Shown piece after piece: positions 4,482 through 10,975 of a stretch of 22,204 nt of DNA. Every line of letters begins with the position of its first letter. Position 1 is the stretch's first letter. The notes beneath the pieces are model-generated. The model was not told the origin of the DNA. It saw only the letters and a list, made by a program, of their open reading frames with translations, and did not search any database. Origin of the DNA: a virus; IMG/VR virus record IMGVR_UViG_3300013131_000273, positions 1 through 22,204 of that record; one strand, 5' to 3'. Made by a program: the position numbers and the translations under genes.

Positions 4482-6887
4482 ATGGATCTCGATGCATGGC
4501 TCGCGGACGACCTGGCTTCGGAAGAAACCCGAGAGGCGTACCAATACTTCATGAAGCCGGAGCCCCGCGACATCGTCGGGGACCTAGAAACGGACCCCGA
4601 GACGGGAATCCGCTCTCGGCTCATGAAGATCGGAATGGTGCGGGGGACAAAGGACGACGACAAGAAGACCGTCCGCGTCTACCTCGATCCGCTCCCTCAT
4701 ATCCGTCTTGACGAGGGGAAGCCGCTCCAGGGCTGGTACAAGTCGAAGCACGAGGAACCGGGGGTTCGTAACCGACCCTGCTTTACGGACGCGGTGCTCA
4801 CCCAGCCCTATGGAGGCTTCTGCTCGGTGGGTTGCGCGTTCGCGGTATACTCTGGGGAATGGATCGATACGCCATCCGGACCGAAGCTAGTAGACGCGAT
4901 CCGCATCGGGGACATCGTGTGGGGTCGAGCGCCCGAGGGAATCGTTCCGACTCGGGTCTCCGACAAGATCAAGAAATGGTCTCCCGACGGGATTCAGATC
5001 ACCCTTTCAAACGGACAGCGAGTTCGATTGAATGGGGAGCATCCGATCTGGGCTCCTCAAAAGGGAGGTTGGATCGAAGCCCGCGACCTTCGTCCTGGGG
5101 ACGAAGTGGAGAGCTTCTCCGATGACCTCATCCTGCGAGAAGTGCGGGAAGCCTACGGGTACAAGCGCGGGGAGGTTTTGCTCGGGTTGCAGGAAGATCC
5201 GATGGAGAGAATCCTTCAAAGAGCACCCGCATCCACGGAAGAAACCGCCTCGCGCCTGCGAACGATGTTCGGGTCTGACTCCGAATCGAAGTCGGAAGTT
5301 TTGCAAGGCTTGTTCTCCGATCGCGCGATCCGAGAGGATGCGAGGCAACGCGCGGGGCGAGAAGGAACAGAAGTTCTGCTCGTGCGGGGCACCTATCTTG
5401 CGTCGGAGGAAGATCTGCGAGATGTGTCTCGTCGAACACCGTCGAACAGCTCCTCGGGGCAATACGAACGGGCGTTCCTTGAAGGGGCAGAAGAAGTCCG
5501 CCGAATGGATGCGCAAGTTCTGGGTTCGTTTCCATTCCGAGCGGATGAAATGGCCTACGAAGGGGCTGCGTTCTCCCTACGAACGGAAGGACGGAACGCT
5601 CGTTTCTCTTCGTTCCAGCTGGGAGTGGAGGGTGGCTACCTTTCTCGACGCTATGACCGCTCGGAAGCTCCTCACGTCGTCGATGTCCGACCGATACCGG
5701 CAGGCTATGTCTACGATCTCGAAACGGCTACCGAGAACTACTACCTGAAGGGTTCGGAGAATCCGCGCTCTCCGGCTCTTCTCGTACACAACTGTTACGT
5801 CAACAGCGGCTTCAAGGGCTATCGGGGGTCAGGTCTGATCTCAGTCCCGATGAACTACGGCGCGCAGGTCCGTAACAGCCTCAAGAAGATGAAGACCTCG
5901 GCAGCGGGGTACTTCAGCTCCTTCACCGACCCCTTCCTCCCTCTGGAGGACGTGTACCACAACACCCAGGAAGGCGCTCAGGCGTTCGTCGATGAGAAGC
6001 TGCCCGTCTTCTTTCTCTCGCGGCTCAAGTACCCGTCCTGGGCTTACGACATCCTGCGGAAGAACCCCTACAGCTACGCACAGAAGAGTATCAACTGCGC
6101 GAACCCCGAGGACTGGAAGCGACTCTCTCCGGGAGCGGCTTCGCTTGCCGTTCACATGGAAGACATCCGCGAGCTGCGTAAAGCCGGTATTTACGTCAGT
6201 ATCCAGGTGAACCCCATCGTTCCCGGCGTCGTCAATCACGACGACGTGGAGCGGATCTTTGAGATGCTCGCAGAAGCCGGGGCGAATCACGTCATCGTCA
6301 AGTTCGTTGAGGCGGGGTACTCGTGGGCACCGGCGATGGCGGACAGAATCAAGTTCCGCTTCGGCGAGGAGAGGGGTCGGAAGTTTGAGAGCCTCTTCAC
6401 CGAGAACATCGGGGGTCAGCGGACCATCGTAGAGGACTACCGTCTAGAGGGGCACCGCCGCTACCAGAAGGCGGCTACCCGTCTGGGGATGACCTACGCG
6501 ACCTGCTACGAGTACCGGATGGAGCGGGATGCGACGGGTCGAGTGACTAACAAGACGGGGGTTTCCGTAGGCAAGGAGTTCCTGACGGCGGATCAGTGCC
6601 ACGGTCATCGCGTTCCGATGTTCACCCGGAACCACATCAACGAGCCTTTCCAAGAAGTCCAGGAGTGCCCCCCCACGGGTTGCCTGTCCTGCGCGGACGA
6701 CAACGGAGGTAAGTCTCGTTGCGGGTCAGACCTATTCGGCTCGGCCCCTGCTCTTCGGCTTCCTGACTTGAAGGTCGGCGTCTACGAAGAGGTACCCGAA
6801 AAACGTAAAAAGTCTCTGCCCGTGGTCGGCAACTCTGGCCCTTCGCTTCCGAAGTCGATGTCGGAGTTGTTCGATTTCGACGAGTAG
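4482..6887 (+). CDS. Radical SAM enzyme precursor interrupted by an intein
   Basis: The 801-residue precursor should splice to a 484-residue enzyme. C114 and C118 lie before the intein and C438 immediately after it; once joined they read CSVGCAFC, the CX3CX2C motif that binds the [4Fe-4S] cluster. The C-extein continues with features like the SPL/COG1533 radical SAM group (SSFTDPFLPLE, and INPIVPGVV-like strands written here as VNPIVPGVVNHDD). Near the end is a second Cys set, C729, C734, C737 and C747 in precursor numbering (CX4CX2CX9C), which may hold an auxiliary cluster or zinc. Radical SAM isomerases in phage M6-type clusters rearrange a glycyl-thymidine side chain, and a similar carbon-skeleton step is the working guess here. 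AAGGA lies 5 bases before the ATG. It is the last gene of the operon, followed by a 29-base gap. The radical SAM class is firm; the reaction is inferred. Confidence 0.85.
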   Translation: MDLDAWLADDLASEETREAYQYFMKPEPRDIVGDLETDPETGIRSRLMKIGMVRGTKDDDKKTVRVYLDPLPHIRLDEGKPLQGWYKSKHEEPGVRNRPCFTDAVLTQPYGGFCSVGCAFAVYSGEWIDTPSGPKLVDAIRIGDIVWGRAPEGIVPTRVSDKIKKWSPDGIQITLSNGQRVRLNGEHPIWAPQKGGWIEARDLRPGDEVESFSDDLILREVREAYGYKRGEVLLGLQEDPMERILQRAPASTEETASRLRTMFGSDSESKSEVLQGLFSDRAIREDARQRAGREGTEVLLVRGTYLASEEDLRDVSRRTPSNSSSGQYERAFLEGAEEVRRMDAQVLGSFPFRADEMAYEGAAFSLRTEGRNARFSSFQLGVEGGYLSRRYDRSEAPHVVDVRPIPAGYVYDLETATENYYLKGSENPRSPALLVHNCYVNSGFKGYRGSGLISVPMNYGAQVRNSLKKMKTSAAGYFSSFTDPFLPLEDVYHNTQEGAQAFVDEKLPVFFLSRLKYPSWAYDILRKNPYSYAQKSINCANPEDWKRLSPGAASLAVHMEDIRELRKAGIYVSIQVNPIVPGVVNHDDVERIFEMLAEAGANHVIVKFVEAGYSWAPAMADRIKFRFGEERGRKFESLFTENIGGQRTIVEDYRLEGHRRYQKAATRLGMTYATCYEYRMERDATGRVTNKTGVSVGKEFLTADQCHGHRVPMFTRNHINEPFQEVQECPPTGCLSCADDNGGKSRCGSDLFGSAPALRLPDLKVGVYEEVPEKRKKSLPVVGNSGPSLPKSMSELFDFDE
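4842..5792 (+). mobile_element. Intein with Ala at position 1, inside the radical SAM cluster motif
   Basis: The intein spans 317 residues (precursor 121-437). It starts AVYSGEWIDTPSG and ends LLVHN, with Cys+1 as the first C-extein residue. Block A-like (VYSGEWI, then LVDAIRIGDIVWG), block B (NGEHPIW, His187), block F (YVYDLETATENYYL, Asp412) and block G (H436-N437) are all present. Residue 1 is Ala, so the usual acyl shift at Cys1/Ser1 cannot occur. This matches class 2 (KlbA-type) inteins, in which Cys+1 attacks the upstream bond directly. Block F has Asp rather than the Cys of class 3. The borders are fixed because only this split restores CX3CX2C. About 190 residues between blocks B and F do not resemble an endonuclease in this frame, but another frame does. 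Codons such as cga, ttg and aat are commoner here than in flanking genes. Confidence 0.9.
5122..5748 (+). CDS. Out-of-frame homing endonuclease-like ORF nested in the intein, probably truncated
   Basis: This frame, shifted relative to the intein, encodes 208 residues from the ATG at 5122, with GGAG 10 bases upstream. It stays open further upstream to an ATG at 5032, but recognisable protein begins at MTSSCEKCGKP. Three zinc-knuckle units follow: C5/C8 with C20/C23, C46/C49 with C61/C64, and C86/C88 with C99/C102. Then comes GTLVSLRSSWEWRVATFLDA (E168), which resembles the opening of PD-(D/E)XK/EDxHD-type phage homing endonucleases. The expected later catalytic part (a PDF-like strand and the following acidic or basic residues) is missing, because intein blocks F and G occupy that DNA in the other frame. 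Either this is a decayed endonuclease overprinted by the intein frame, or two compensating frameshifts separate it from an in-frame fusion. The in-frame intein translation over the same DNA contains no Cys. Confidence 0.6.
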   Translation: MTSSCEKCGKPTGTSAGRFCSGCRKIRWRESFKEHPHPRKKPPRACERCSGLTPNRSRKFCKACSPIARSERMRGNARGEKEQKFCSCGAPILRRRKICEMCLVEHRRTAPRGNTNGRSLKGQKKSAEWMRKFWVRFHSERMKWPTKGLRSPYERKDGTLVSLRSSWEWRVATFLDAMTARKLLTSSMSDRYRQAMSTISKRLPRTTT

Positions 6888-6916
6888 CGTTTTCTAGCCT
6901 AGCGGCGACCGGGGGT

Positions 6917-7333
6917 ATGACCTCCCCCGCGACATGGGAGTACGCCGGAACCGTCGTCCGAGTAGTGGACGGCGATACCGTGGTGCTCCGCCTCACCAAG
7001 ACGTTCACGCAGGAAATCGACTTCGGTTTCTTCGTGAAGGACTCGATGAGCCTCACGAAGTCTGCCGAGATTGACTTCCGGCTCGCGGGTATCAACGCCC
7101 CAGAGAAGGTCGGTCCCAACAAGACGAGGGGCGAGGCGTCCAAGCGAGCCCTTGAGAGTCTGCTCGCGCAGGGGAGCATCCGGGTCGTCAGCTACAAGCC
7201 CGACAAGTACGGGCGATGGCTCGCGGATCTCTACGTCACCCCGGCGGGCAAGCCTGAGTTCCACGTCAACGCGAAGCTAATCGAGCTAGGTCATGCCGTC
7301 CCGTGGGACGGTCGCGGCAAGCGCCCCTCGTGA
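6917..7333 (+). CDS. Staphylococcal nuclease-like (SNase/thermonuclease) protein
   Basis: This 138-residue protein has the OB-fold nuclease motifs in order: VVRVVDGDTVVL (D18, D20), FRLAGINAPEK (R55, E63) and KYGRWLADLY (R100). These correspond to D19/D21, R35, E43 and R87 of staphylococcal nuclease. The calcium ligand D40 is replaced by N60, a change also common among homologues. About 20 extra residues (30-50) lie between the first strands. No clear signal peptide precedes the domain, so it probably acts inside the cell on DNA or RNA, perhaps host nucleic acid. The start at 6917 has a poorly spaced G-run before it. It begins 29 bases after the modification operon and its stop overlaps the next small gene by 4 bases. 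Confidence 0.85.
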   Translation: MTSPATWEYAGTVVRVVDGDTVVLRLTKTFTQEIDFGFFVKDSMSLTKSAEIDFRLAGINAPEKVGPNKTRGEASKRALESLLAQGSIRVVSYKPDKYGRWLADLYVTPAGKPEFHVNAKLIELGHAVPWDGRGKRPS

Positions 7334-7431
7334 AGGCTGACTTGTCTTGGGGCGAGATTGCGACCCTCGCGTTCTTGCTCGTCGTGATGATCGTGGTCGG
7401 CGAGTTCTCGCGCGACGACGACCGTCGTTAG
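7330..7431 (+). CDS. 33-residue single-pass membrane protein
   Basis: The GTG at 7330 overlaps the nuclease stop in a GTGA, the same arrangement used elsewhere here. The product has about 11 polar N-terminal residues, a hydrophobic core (ATLAFLLVVMIVVG) and a charged tail (EFSRDDDRR), so it should cross the membrane once. There is no sequence clue to function. Phage genes of this size and layout include small inner-membrane effectors, but that is only an analogy. The start overlap and the clean amphipathic layout are the support. Confidence 0.6.
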   Translation: MKADLSWGEIATLAFLLVVMIVVGEFSRDDDRR

Positions 7432-7454
7432 GTCATGCGGGGGGTAACTAGACC

Positions 7455-7961
7455 GTGAACCTCACGGTCGAACAGAAGCAATCCCTCCAAGAGTTCTACC
7501 TGTCGTGCCGCCATCTTCTGGCGAGCGGGCTGTCCTCCGAGCACTTCGTCAAGCGGTCGTTTGAGGAGATGATCGCCGGGGTTCGCCTCCATGAGGCGTG
7601 GCGACCGACGCACATCTCCCGGAGCGCCGCCGATGAGATCGTCGCGGGCCGGAAGTCGAACGTCCAACGGGCGCACGGCGTTCTACCGGGGAGACTCGAC
7701 CGGCACGCCCGCACGATCTCGCTCTTGCGGGGGGAAGCGAAGCCGTTTGATGAGTGGTGGGAGTTCTTTTGCCTCCACGATTCGACGGTTCTCGTCACGA
7801 AGCGTGAGCACAACGAAGGGCTCACGCCTGACTTGATCGAGCTACCGGCCCCGGAGCAAGGGTTGTTCGCCTCCCACGGTTTCAAGGTGAGGATCCGTCA
7901 AACCTCAGAAATCGCGTGGTTGAAGTCGGCGCTCGCGGGTTCCTTTATAGTTCCGCGCTAG
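7455..7961 (+). CDS. Unrecognised 168-residue phage protein
   Basis: It starts at GTG 7455, 23 bases after the small membrane protein. The sequence looks soluble and mixed alpha/beta, with no membrane segment or paired cysteines. It is rich in Arg/His around SRSAADEIVAGRKSNVQRAHG and RLDRHARTISLLRG, followed by EWWEFFCLHDSTVLVTKREHN. I do not recognise the family. The basic His/Arg patches would be compatible with nucleic acid binding, but no catalytic motif is evident. The composition and codon use match the flanking phage genes. Confidence 0.65.
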   Translation: MNLTVEQKQSLQEFYLSCRHLLASGLSSEHFVKRSFEEMIAGVRLHEAWRPTHISRSAADEIVAGRKSNVQRAHGVLPGRLDRHARTISLLRGEAKPFDEWWEFFCLHDSTVLVTKREHNEGLTPDLIELPAPEQGLFASHGFKVRIRQTSEIAWLKSALAGSFIVPR

Positions 7962-8011
7962 GAGAACGGACGCGGTTCGCTCCGGTCGCCCTTAGAAGGA
8001 CTGACTCCTCG

Positions 8012-8320
8012 ATGCCTTCGCCCGCACCCTCCCCCACCCCTTCCAAGCCTCCCGGCAGTTTTGCTTCGGTGTGGTCGAAGTGGGGTGACTTTGCGACGAA
8101 GATTCTCACGATTCTCGTCATCCCCATGACGGGGATGGTCGTGACGTTCTACGTCCGGCTCTCGCTAGCCGAGGAGCGCATCGCGCAACTCCAAGAGCGT
8201 TGCGATGCCTATGGTAGCCGGGTTGATGACCTAGATCGTCGCCTTAGTGAGACGGGCGCTCAAATCCGTGAGGCCCGTGTGCTAGTCGAAACCATCCGAG
8301 ACAACCTGCGTCGCCCGTGA
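8012..8320 (+). CDS. Small membrane-anchored coiled-coil protein
   Basis: The ATG at 8012 is preferred over a GTG at 7916 because AGAAGGA lies 11 bases upstream and the earlier start would overlap the previous gene. The 102-residue product has a Pro/Ser-rich N-terminus, one hydrophobic segment (ILTILVIPMTGMVVTFYV, about residues 30-47) and a charged heptad-like region (AEERIAQLQERC...DDLDRRLSE) running to the end. With the next gene, of similar layout, it may form a membrane-associated pair, for instance for lysis. No lysis enzyme is visible nearby, so the role is open. Confidence 0.65.
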   Translation: MPSPAPSPTPSKPPGSFASVWSKWGDFATKILTILVIPMTGMVVTFYVRLSLAEERIAQLQERCDAYGSRVDDLDRRLSETGAQIREARVLVETIRDNLRRP

Positions 8321-8334
8321 AGGAGCCCGACCCC

Positions 8335-8631
8335 ATGAGCCATATCGACCCTCGCGCCAAGATCGCGCTCGGATTCGTATTCCTCGCGCTTTCGATGTCG
8401 GTGACGTTCTTCGTTCCGGCCCCACCCCCTCCGCCGTTGACAATCTCAGCGGCGACCTTTGCAGAGGTCCGGCGGGTGAGCGCGACGGAAAACTACCGCG
8501 ATGAGCGGGTCGCGGATGAGCGGGTCGCGGAGGAATCCGAACGCCTCTTGCGCGAGGTGACGGCGCTCCGTGAAGAGTTGAACGACTTGGATCGGATCGG
8601 ACCGGCGGTATCGTCTCCCGCGCCTCGTTGA
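8335..8631 (+). CDS. Second small membrane-anchored coiled-coil protein
   Basis: The ATG at 8335 has AAGGAG 9 bases upstream; a GTG at 8317 overlapping the previous stop is the alternative. The 98-residue product has one membrane segment (IALGFVFLALSMSVTFFV), a proline run (PAPPPPP) as a possible linker, and then an acidic/basic helix (ENYRDERVADERVAEESERLLREVTALREELNDL, described here by its pattern of charged heptads). The topology, a short anchor, Pro linker and coiled coil, is reminiscent of spanins or other periplasmic coiled-coil proteins, but no lipobox partner is seen. It sits between a similar small gene and a helical protein. Confidence 0.6.
   Translation: MSHIDPRAKIALGFVFLALSMSVTFFVPAPPPPPLTISAATFAEVRRVSATENYRDERVADERVAEESERLLREVTALREELNDLDRIGPAVSSPAPR
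8500..8529 (+). repeat. Exact 15-bp tandem duplication within the coiled coil
   Basis: The unit GATGAGCGGGTCGCG occurs twice head to tail (8500-8514, 8515-8529) and encodes DERVA twice. It keeps the reading frame and lengthens the helix by five residues. It is probably a recent replication slippage event. Confidence 0.85.
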
Positions 8632-8648
8632 AGGCAAGGAGACTAGAG

Positions 8649-8945
8649 ATGACCGACGCGACCATCCAGGCGACCGACCTAGAGAAGAAGCTGACCCCCG
8701 AAGAGGTCCAGCAGATCACCAAGCTCCACCGTGACGCGCAGGAGCTAGTTCAGAACATCGGCCAATCGGAAGTCCGCAAGGCCCGCTTCCTTGCTTCCCT
8801 CTCGGAGGTCGAGGAGAAGGCGCAAGCGGTCATGAACGCCGCTGCCGCCCGCCTCGGTATCGCCCCCGGCACCCCGTGGCAAATGACTCCCGACGGAACC
8901 GTCGTGGTGCTCCCTGACCCCCGCAAGGGTCAGACCGCTCAGTAA
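8649..8945 (+). CDS. Small helical protein of unknown function
   Basis: The ATG at 8649 has AAGGAG 7 bases upstream, which is better than a TTG at 8628 that overlaps the previous stop. The 98-residue product is charged and helical (EKKLTPEEVQQITKLHRDAQELVQ), ending in a short beta-like tail (WQMTPDGTVVVLPDPRKG). I do not recognise the family. It precedes the structural block and could be a scaffold or regulator. Codon choice is strongly biased, like the structural genes after it. Confidence 0.65.
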   Translation: MTDATIQATDLEKKLTPEEVQQITKLHRDAQELVQNIGQSEVRKARFLASLSEVEEKAQAVMNAAAARLGIAPGTPWQMTPDGTVVVLPDPRKGQTAQ

Positions 8946-8981
8946 TCCCGCCCGCCCTCATCGGTCGGAGGGGAGGTAACC

Positions 8982-10364
8982 ATGACGTGGACCCCCACTA
9001 CCTACCCCCTCCCACCGATGAACGTGATGGTGGTGACGCCCTTTGAGAAGGGCGCTCTCGACATCCGTTGGGACGACCCCGCGCTGTTGGGCGCTAACTC
9101 CGCTTACAACGTGCTCGGGGTCAACGTCTACAAATCGGTGTCGAGCGACCGGGGACCGTTCCAAAGGGTCAACTCGTTCCCGGTCGGGGGTACGTTCTTC
9201 CGGGATTTCACCGACGTGGCGCTCGTCGCCGACGAGGTCATCCCGTGGGACGCGGGGTGGCAGTCTCGCGGCCACGCGCCGAACGACCCTCGGTGGACGC
9301 TCAAGACCCGCTACCCGATTTACAAGCCTCGCACGCAGGGTATCTACGCGAACTCGCCCGTAGATGTATTGGCGACCGTGAACGGCGTCCCCGCGTGGGT
9401 CACCGACGTATTCGGCCAGAGCAATGAGGTCACGCTCGGTAACTACTTGCAGTTGAACCCGACGAACGATAGGTTCGTGTTCTCGCCGATTCCGTCCGGT
9501 CCTGCCGATGCCGTCGTGGTGTCCTACTACACGCTGCGGAACGTCGTCTCGGTCGGCGTAGACAAGAAGACGTTTTACCGGCTCACGACGGTCGCTGAGG
9601 ACGCTTCCCAACCGGGAGGTCTGATCGAGACGCCGCTCAACGTCACCCAACCGTCGAGCGATATGCAAATCGAGCAGCTCGACTACATCTGGCGCGAGGG
9701 GATGCGCCGGAACCGCTGGATCCTTGAACAGGGCGGCGAGCGGGTCAAGCTCTTCTGCCAGAAGGTCACGGGCGTGCCGTGCGAGTGTCGCCTAGAGATC
9801 GACGCTCGCTCCCGCGCCTACAACAAGCAGCCCTCCAACAGGTGCAAGGTCTGCTACGGGACGGGGTTCGTCGGCGGCTACGAAGGCCCCTACGACATCA
9901 TCGTCGCCCCGGACGACGCCGAGAAGCGCATCTCCCAAACCATCACGGGTCGCCGGAAGGAGCACTCCTACGAGGTGTGGATGAGCTTCTCGCCCATCGT
10001 CTCGCAACGCGACTTCATCGTGAAGCAGAACAACGACCGCTACTCGATTGGTCCGGTGCGTCGCCCGACGAACCGAGGCAACGTGATGCAGCAGCACTTC
10101 AACATCGCGTACCTCGACTCCCCGGACATCCGGTACTCGGTACCCATCGACGGCGCGGACGCCTCGCCCAATCTCCCGTGGCCTCAGACCCGCTACACCT
10201 ACACGCCGTACCGCGAAACGTACAACGCCGTGGATACGCCGCCTTGGCCCGTCACGCCGGATGCGAACCTCCCGCTCGCGACCGACAAGAACGGTCACGG
10301 TGAGGTGCCTGATCCCGTCCAGATTCGCTGGCGTACCGGGACTGGGGAGAACCAGAACTACTGA
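8982..10364 (+). CDS. Putative virion structural protein with a zinc knuckle
   Basis: This 460-residue protein follows a strong GGAGGGGAGG site. The N-terminal part has a fibronectin-like feel (ALDIRWDDP...YNVLGVNVYKS), with beta-strand repeats up to about residue 220. The middle holds C267/C269 and C288/C291 in PCEC...NRCKVCYGTGF, a DnaJ-like zinc knuckle. The C-terminal third has conserved-looking segments with many Tyr and Pro (PDIRYSVPIDG, TPPWPVTPD). The size, lack of enzymatic motifs and place at the head of the neck/tail block suggest a head-tail connector or other virion component. The exact role is not established. Confidence 0.6.
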   Translation: MTWTPTTYPLPPMNVMVVTPFEKGALDIRWDDPALLGANSAYNVLGVNVYKSVSSDRGPFQRVNSFPVGGTFFRDFTDVALVADEVIPWDAGWQSRGHAPNDPRWTLKTRYPIYKPRTQGIYANSPVDVLATVNGVPAWVTDVFGQSNEVTLGNYLQLNPTNDRFVFSPIPSGPADAVVVSYYTLRNVVSVGVDKKTFYRLTTVAEDASQPGGLIETPLNVTQPSSDMQIEQLDYIWREGMRRNRWILEQGGERVKLFCQKVTGVPCECRLEIDARSRAYNKQPSNRCKVCYGTGFVGGYEGPYDIIVAPDDAEKRISQTITGRRKEHSYEVWMSFSPIVSQRDFIVKQNNDRYSIGPVRRPTNRGNVMQQHFNIAYLDSPDIRYSVPIDGADASPNLPWPQTRYTYTPYRETYNAVDTPPWPVTPDANLPLATDKNGHGEVPDPVQIRWRTGTGENQNY

Positions 10365-10975
10365 TGGCTCCCGCCAAGAAAGTCCGAACTCGGTACGCCC
10401 GTCCGCTTCAGAAACGGGCGGGCGAGATTCGACTAGAGCGGAAAGACCTCGCTTTTTTCGGGAAGTGTCTCGTCAAGTTCGTCAAGGAGGAAGCCCGCAA
10501 GGACGCCTCCAAGTCGAGTCAGATCCCCGACACGAAGCGGTTTTTCGAGTCGTTCTCTTACCGGGTCACTACCGGCGGTATCGAGATTACTTCGACCTGG
10601 CCCTGGATGGAGATGATCGTTGAGGGAACTGACGGGCCGTTTCCGATGACCTGGCTAACTCAGGAAGCCTACGCGAAGGGCGGCGCTCCCGACGGCGGAT
10701 CCGAGCCCCAGGGTATCCGCAAGGGGTCTCTCTCCGATAAGCCGAAGCCTAGTAAGATCCTGCGTATTCCTATGAGAGCTAGCTCAGGGGAGATGGTCAT
10801 TCGCACGGCCCCTCTGATGATCAAGGACGCCTGGATACACCCCGGAGTCGCCAAGCACAACTTCGTGAATCGAGCTTTCCGAAAGGCTCAGGAAGTCTGC
10901 TTCCGAAACTGGGCGCGGAAGGGGAACCTAGAAACCGCGCTCTCCAAAGAGCAGGCGAAGAGGAAGAGCAAGTGA
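10364..10975 (+). CDS. Tail completion/neck-like protein
   Basis: This 203-residue protein shares one base with the previous stop (TGATG). It starts with a basic segment, continues with a helical region (FFGKCLVKFVKEEARKDA), then strands (GGIEITSTWPWMEMIVEGTDG), and ends with AWIHPGVAKHNFVNRAFRKA. The 'HPG...F..RAF' pattern is typical of small tail-completion or head-tail connector proteins of the gpS/HK97-gp10 sort. A role at the head-tail joint is inferred. Codon use is less biased than in the sheath region, closer to the modification operon. The next gene overlaps it in a GTGA. Confidence 0.5.
   Translation: MAPAKKVRTRYARPLQKRAGEIRLERKDLAFFGKCLVKFVKEEARKDASKSSQIPDTKRFFESFSYRVTTGGIEITSTWPWMEMIVEGTDGPFPMTWLTQEAYAKGGAPDGGSEPQGIRKGSLSDKPKPSKILRIPMRASSGEMVIRTAPLMIKDAWIHPGVAKHNFVNRAFRKAQEVCFRNWARKGNLETALSKEQAKRKSK

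Noticed and set aside
4842-5792. Class 3 intein (WCT type) as explanation of the missing Cys1
   Set aside because: The block F position that should be Cys in class 3 inteins is Asp (D412), and the +1 residue is Cys, which fits class 2 better.
7916-8011. Extended GTG start for the first membrane/coiled-coil protein
   Set aside because: It overlaps the previous gene by 46 bases without a ribosome site, while the ATG at 8012 has AGAAGGA at suitable spacing.
8958-9668. Minus-strand open frame of 236 codons opposite the 460-residue structural gene
   Set aside because: Its Arg/Val-rich composition is typical of antisense shadows, and all neighbouring genes are on the + strand.
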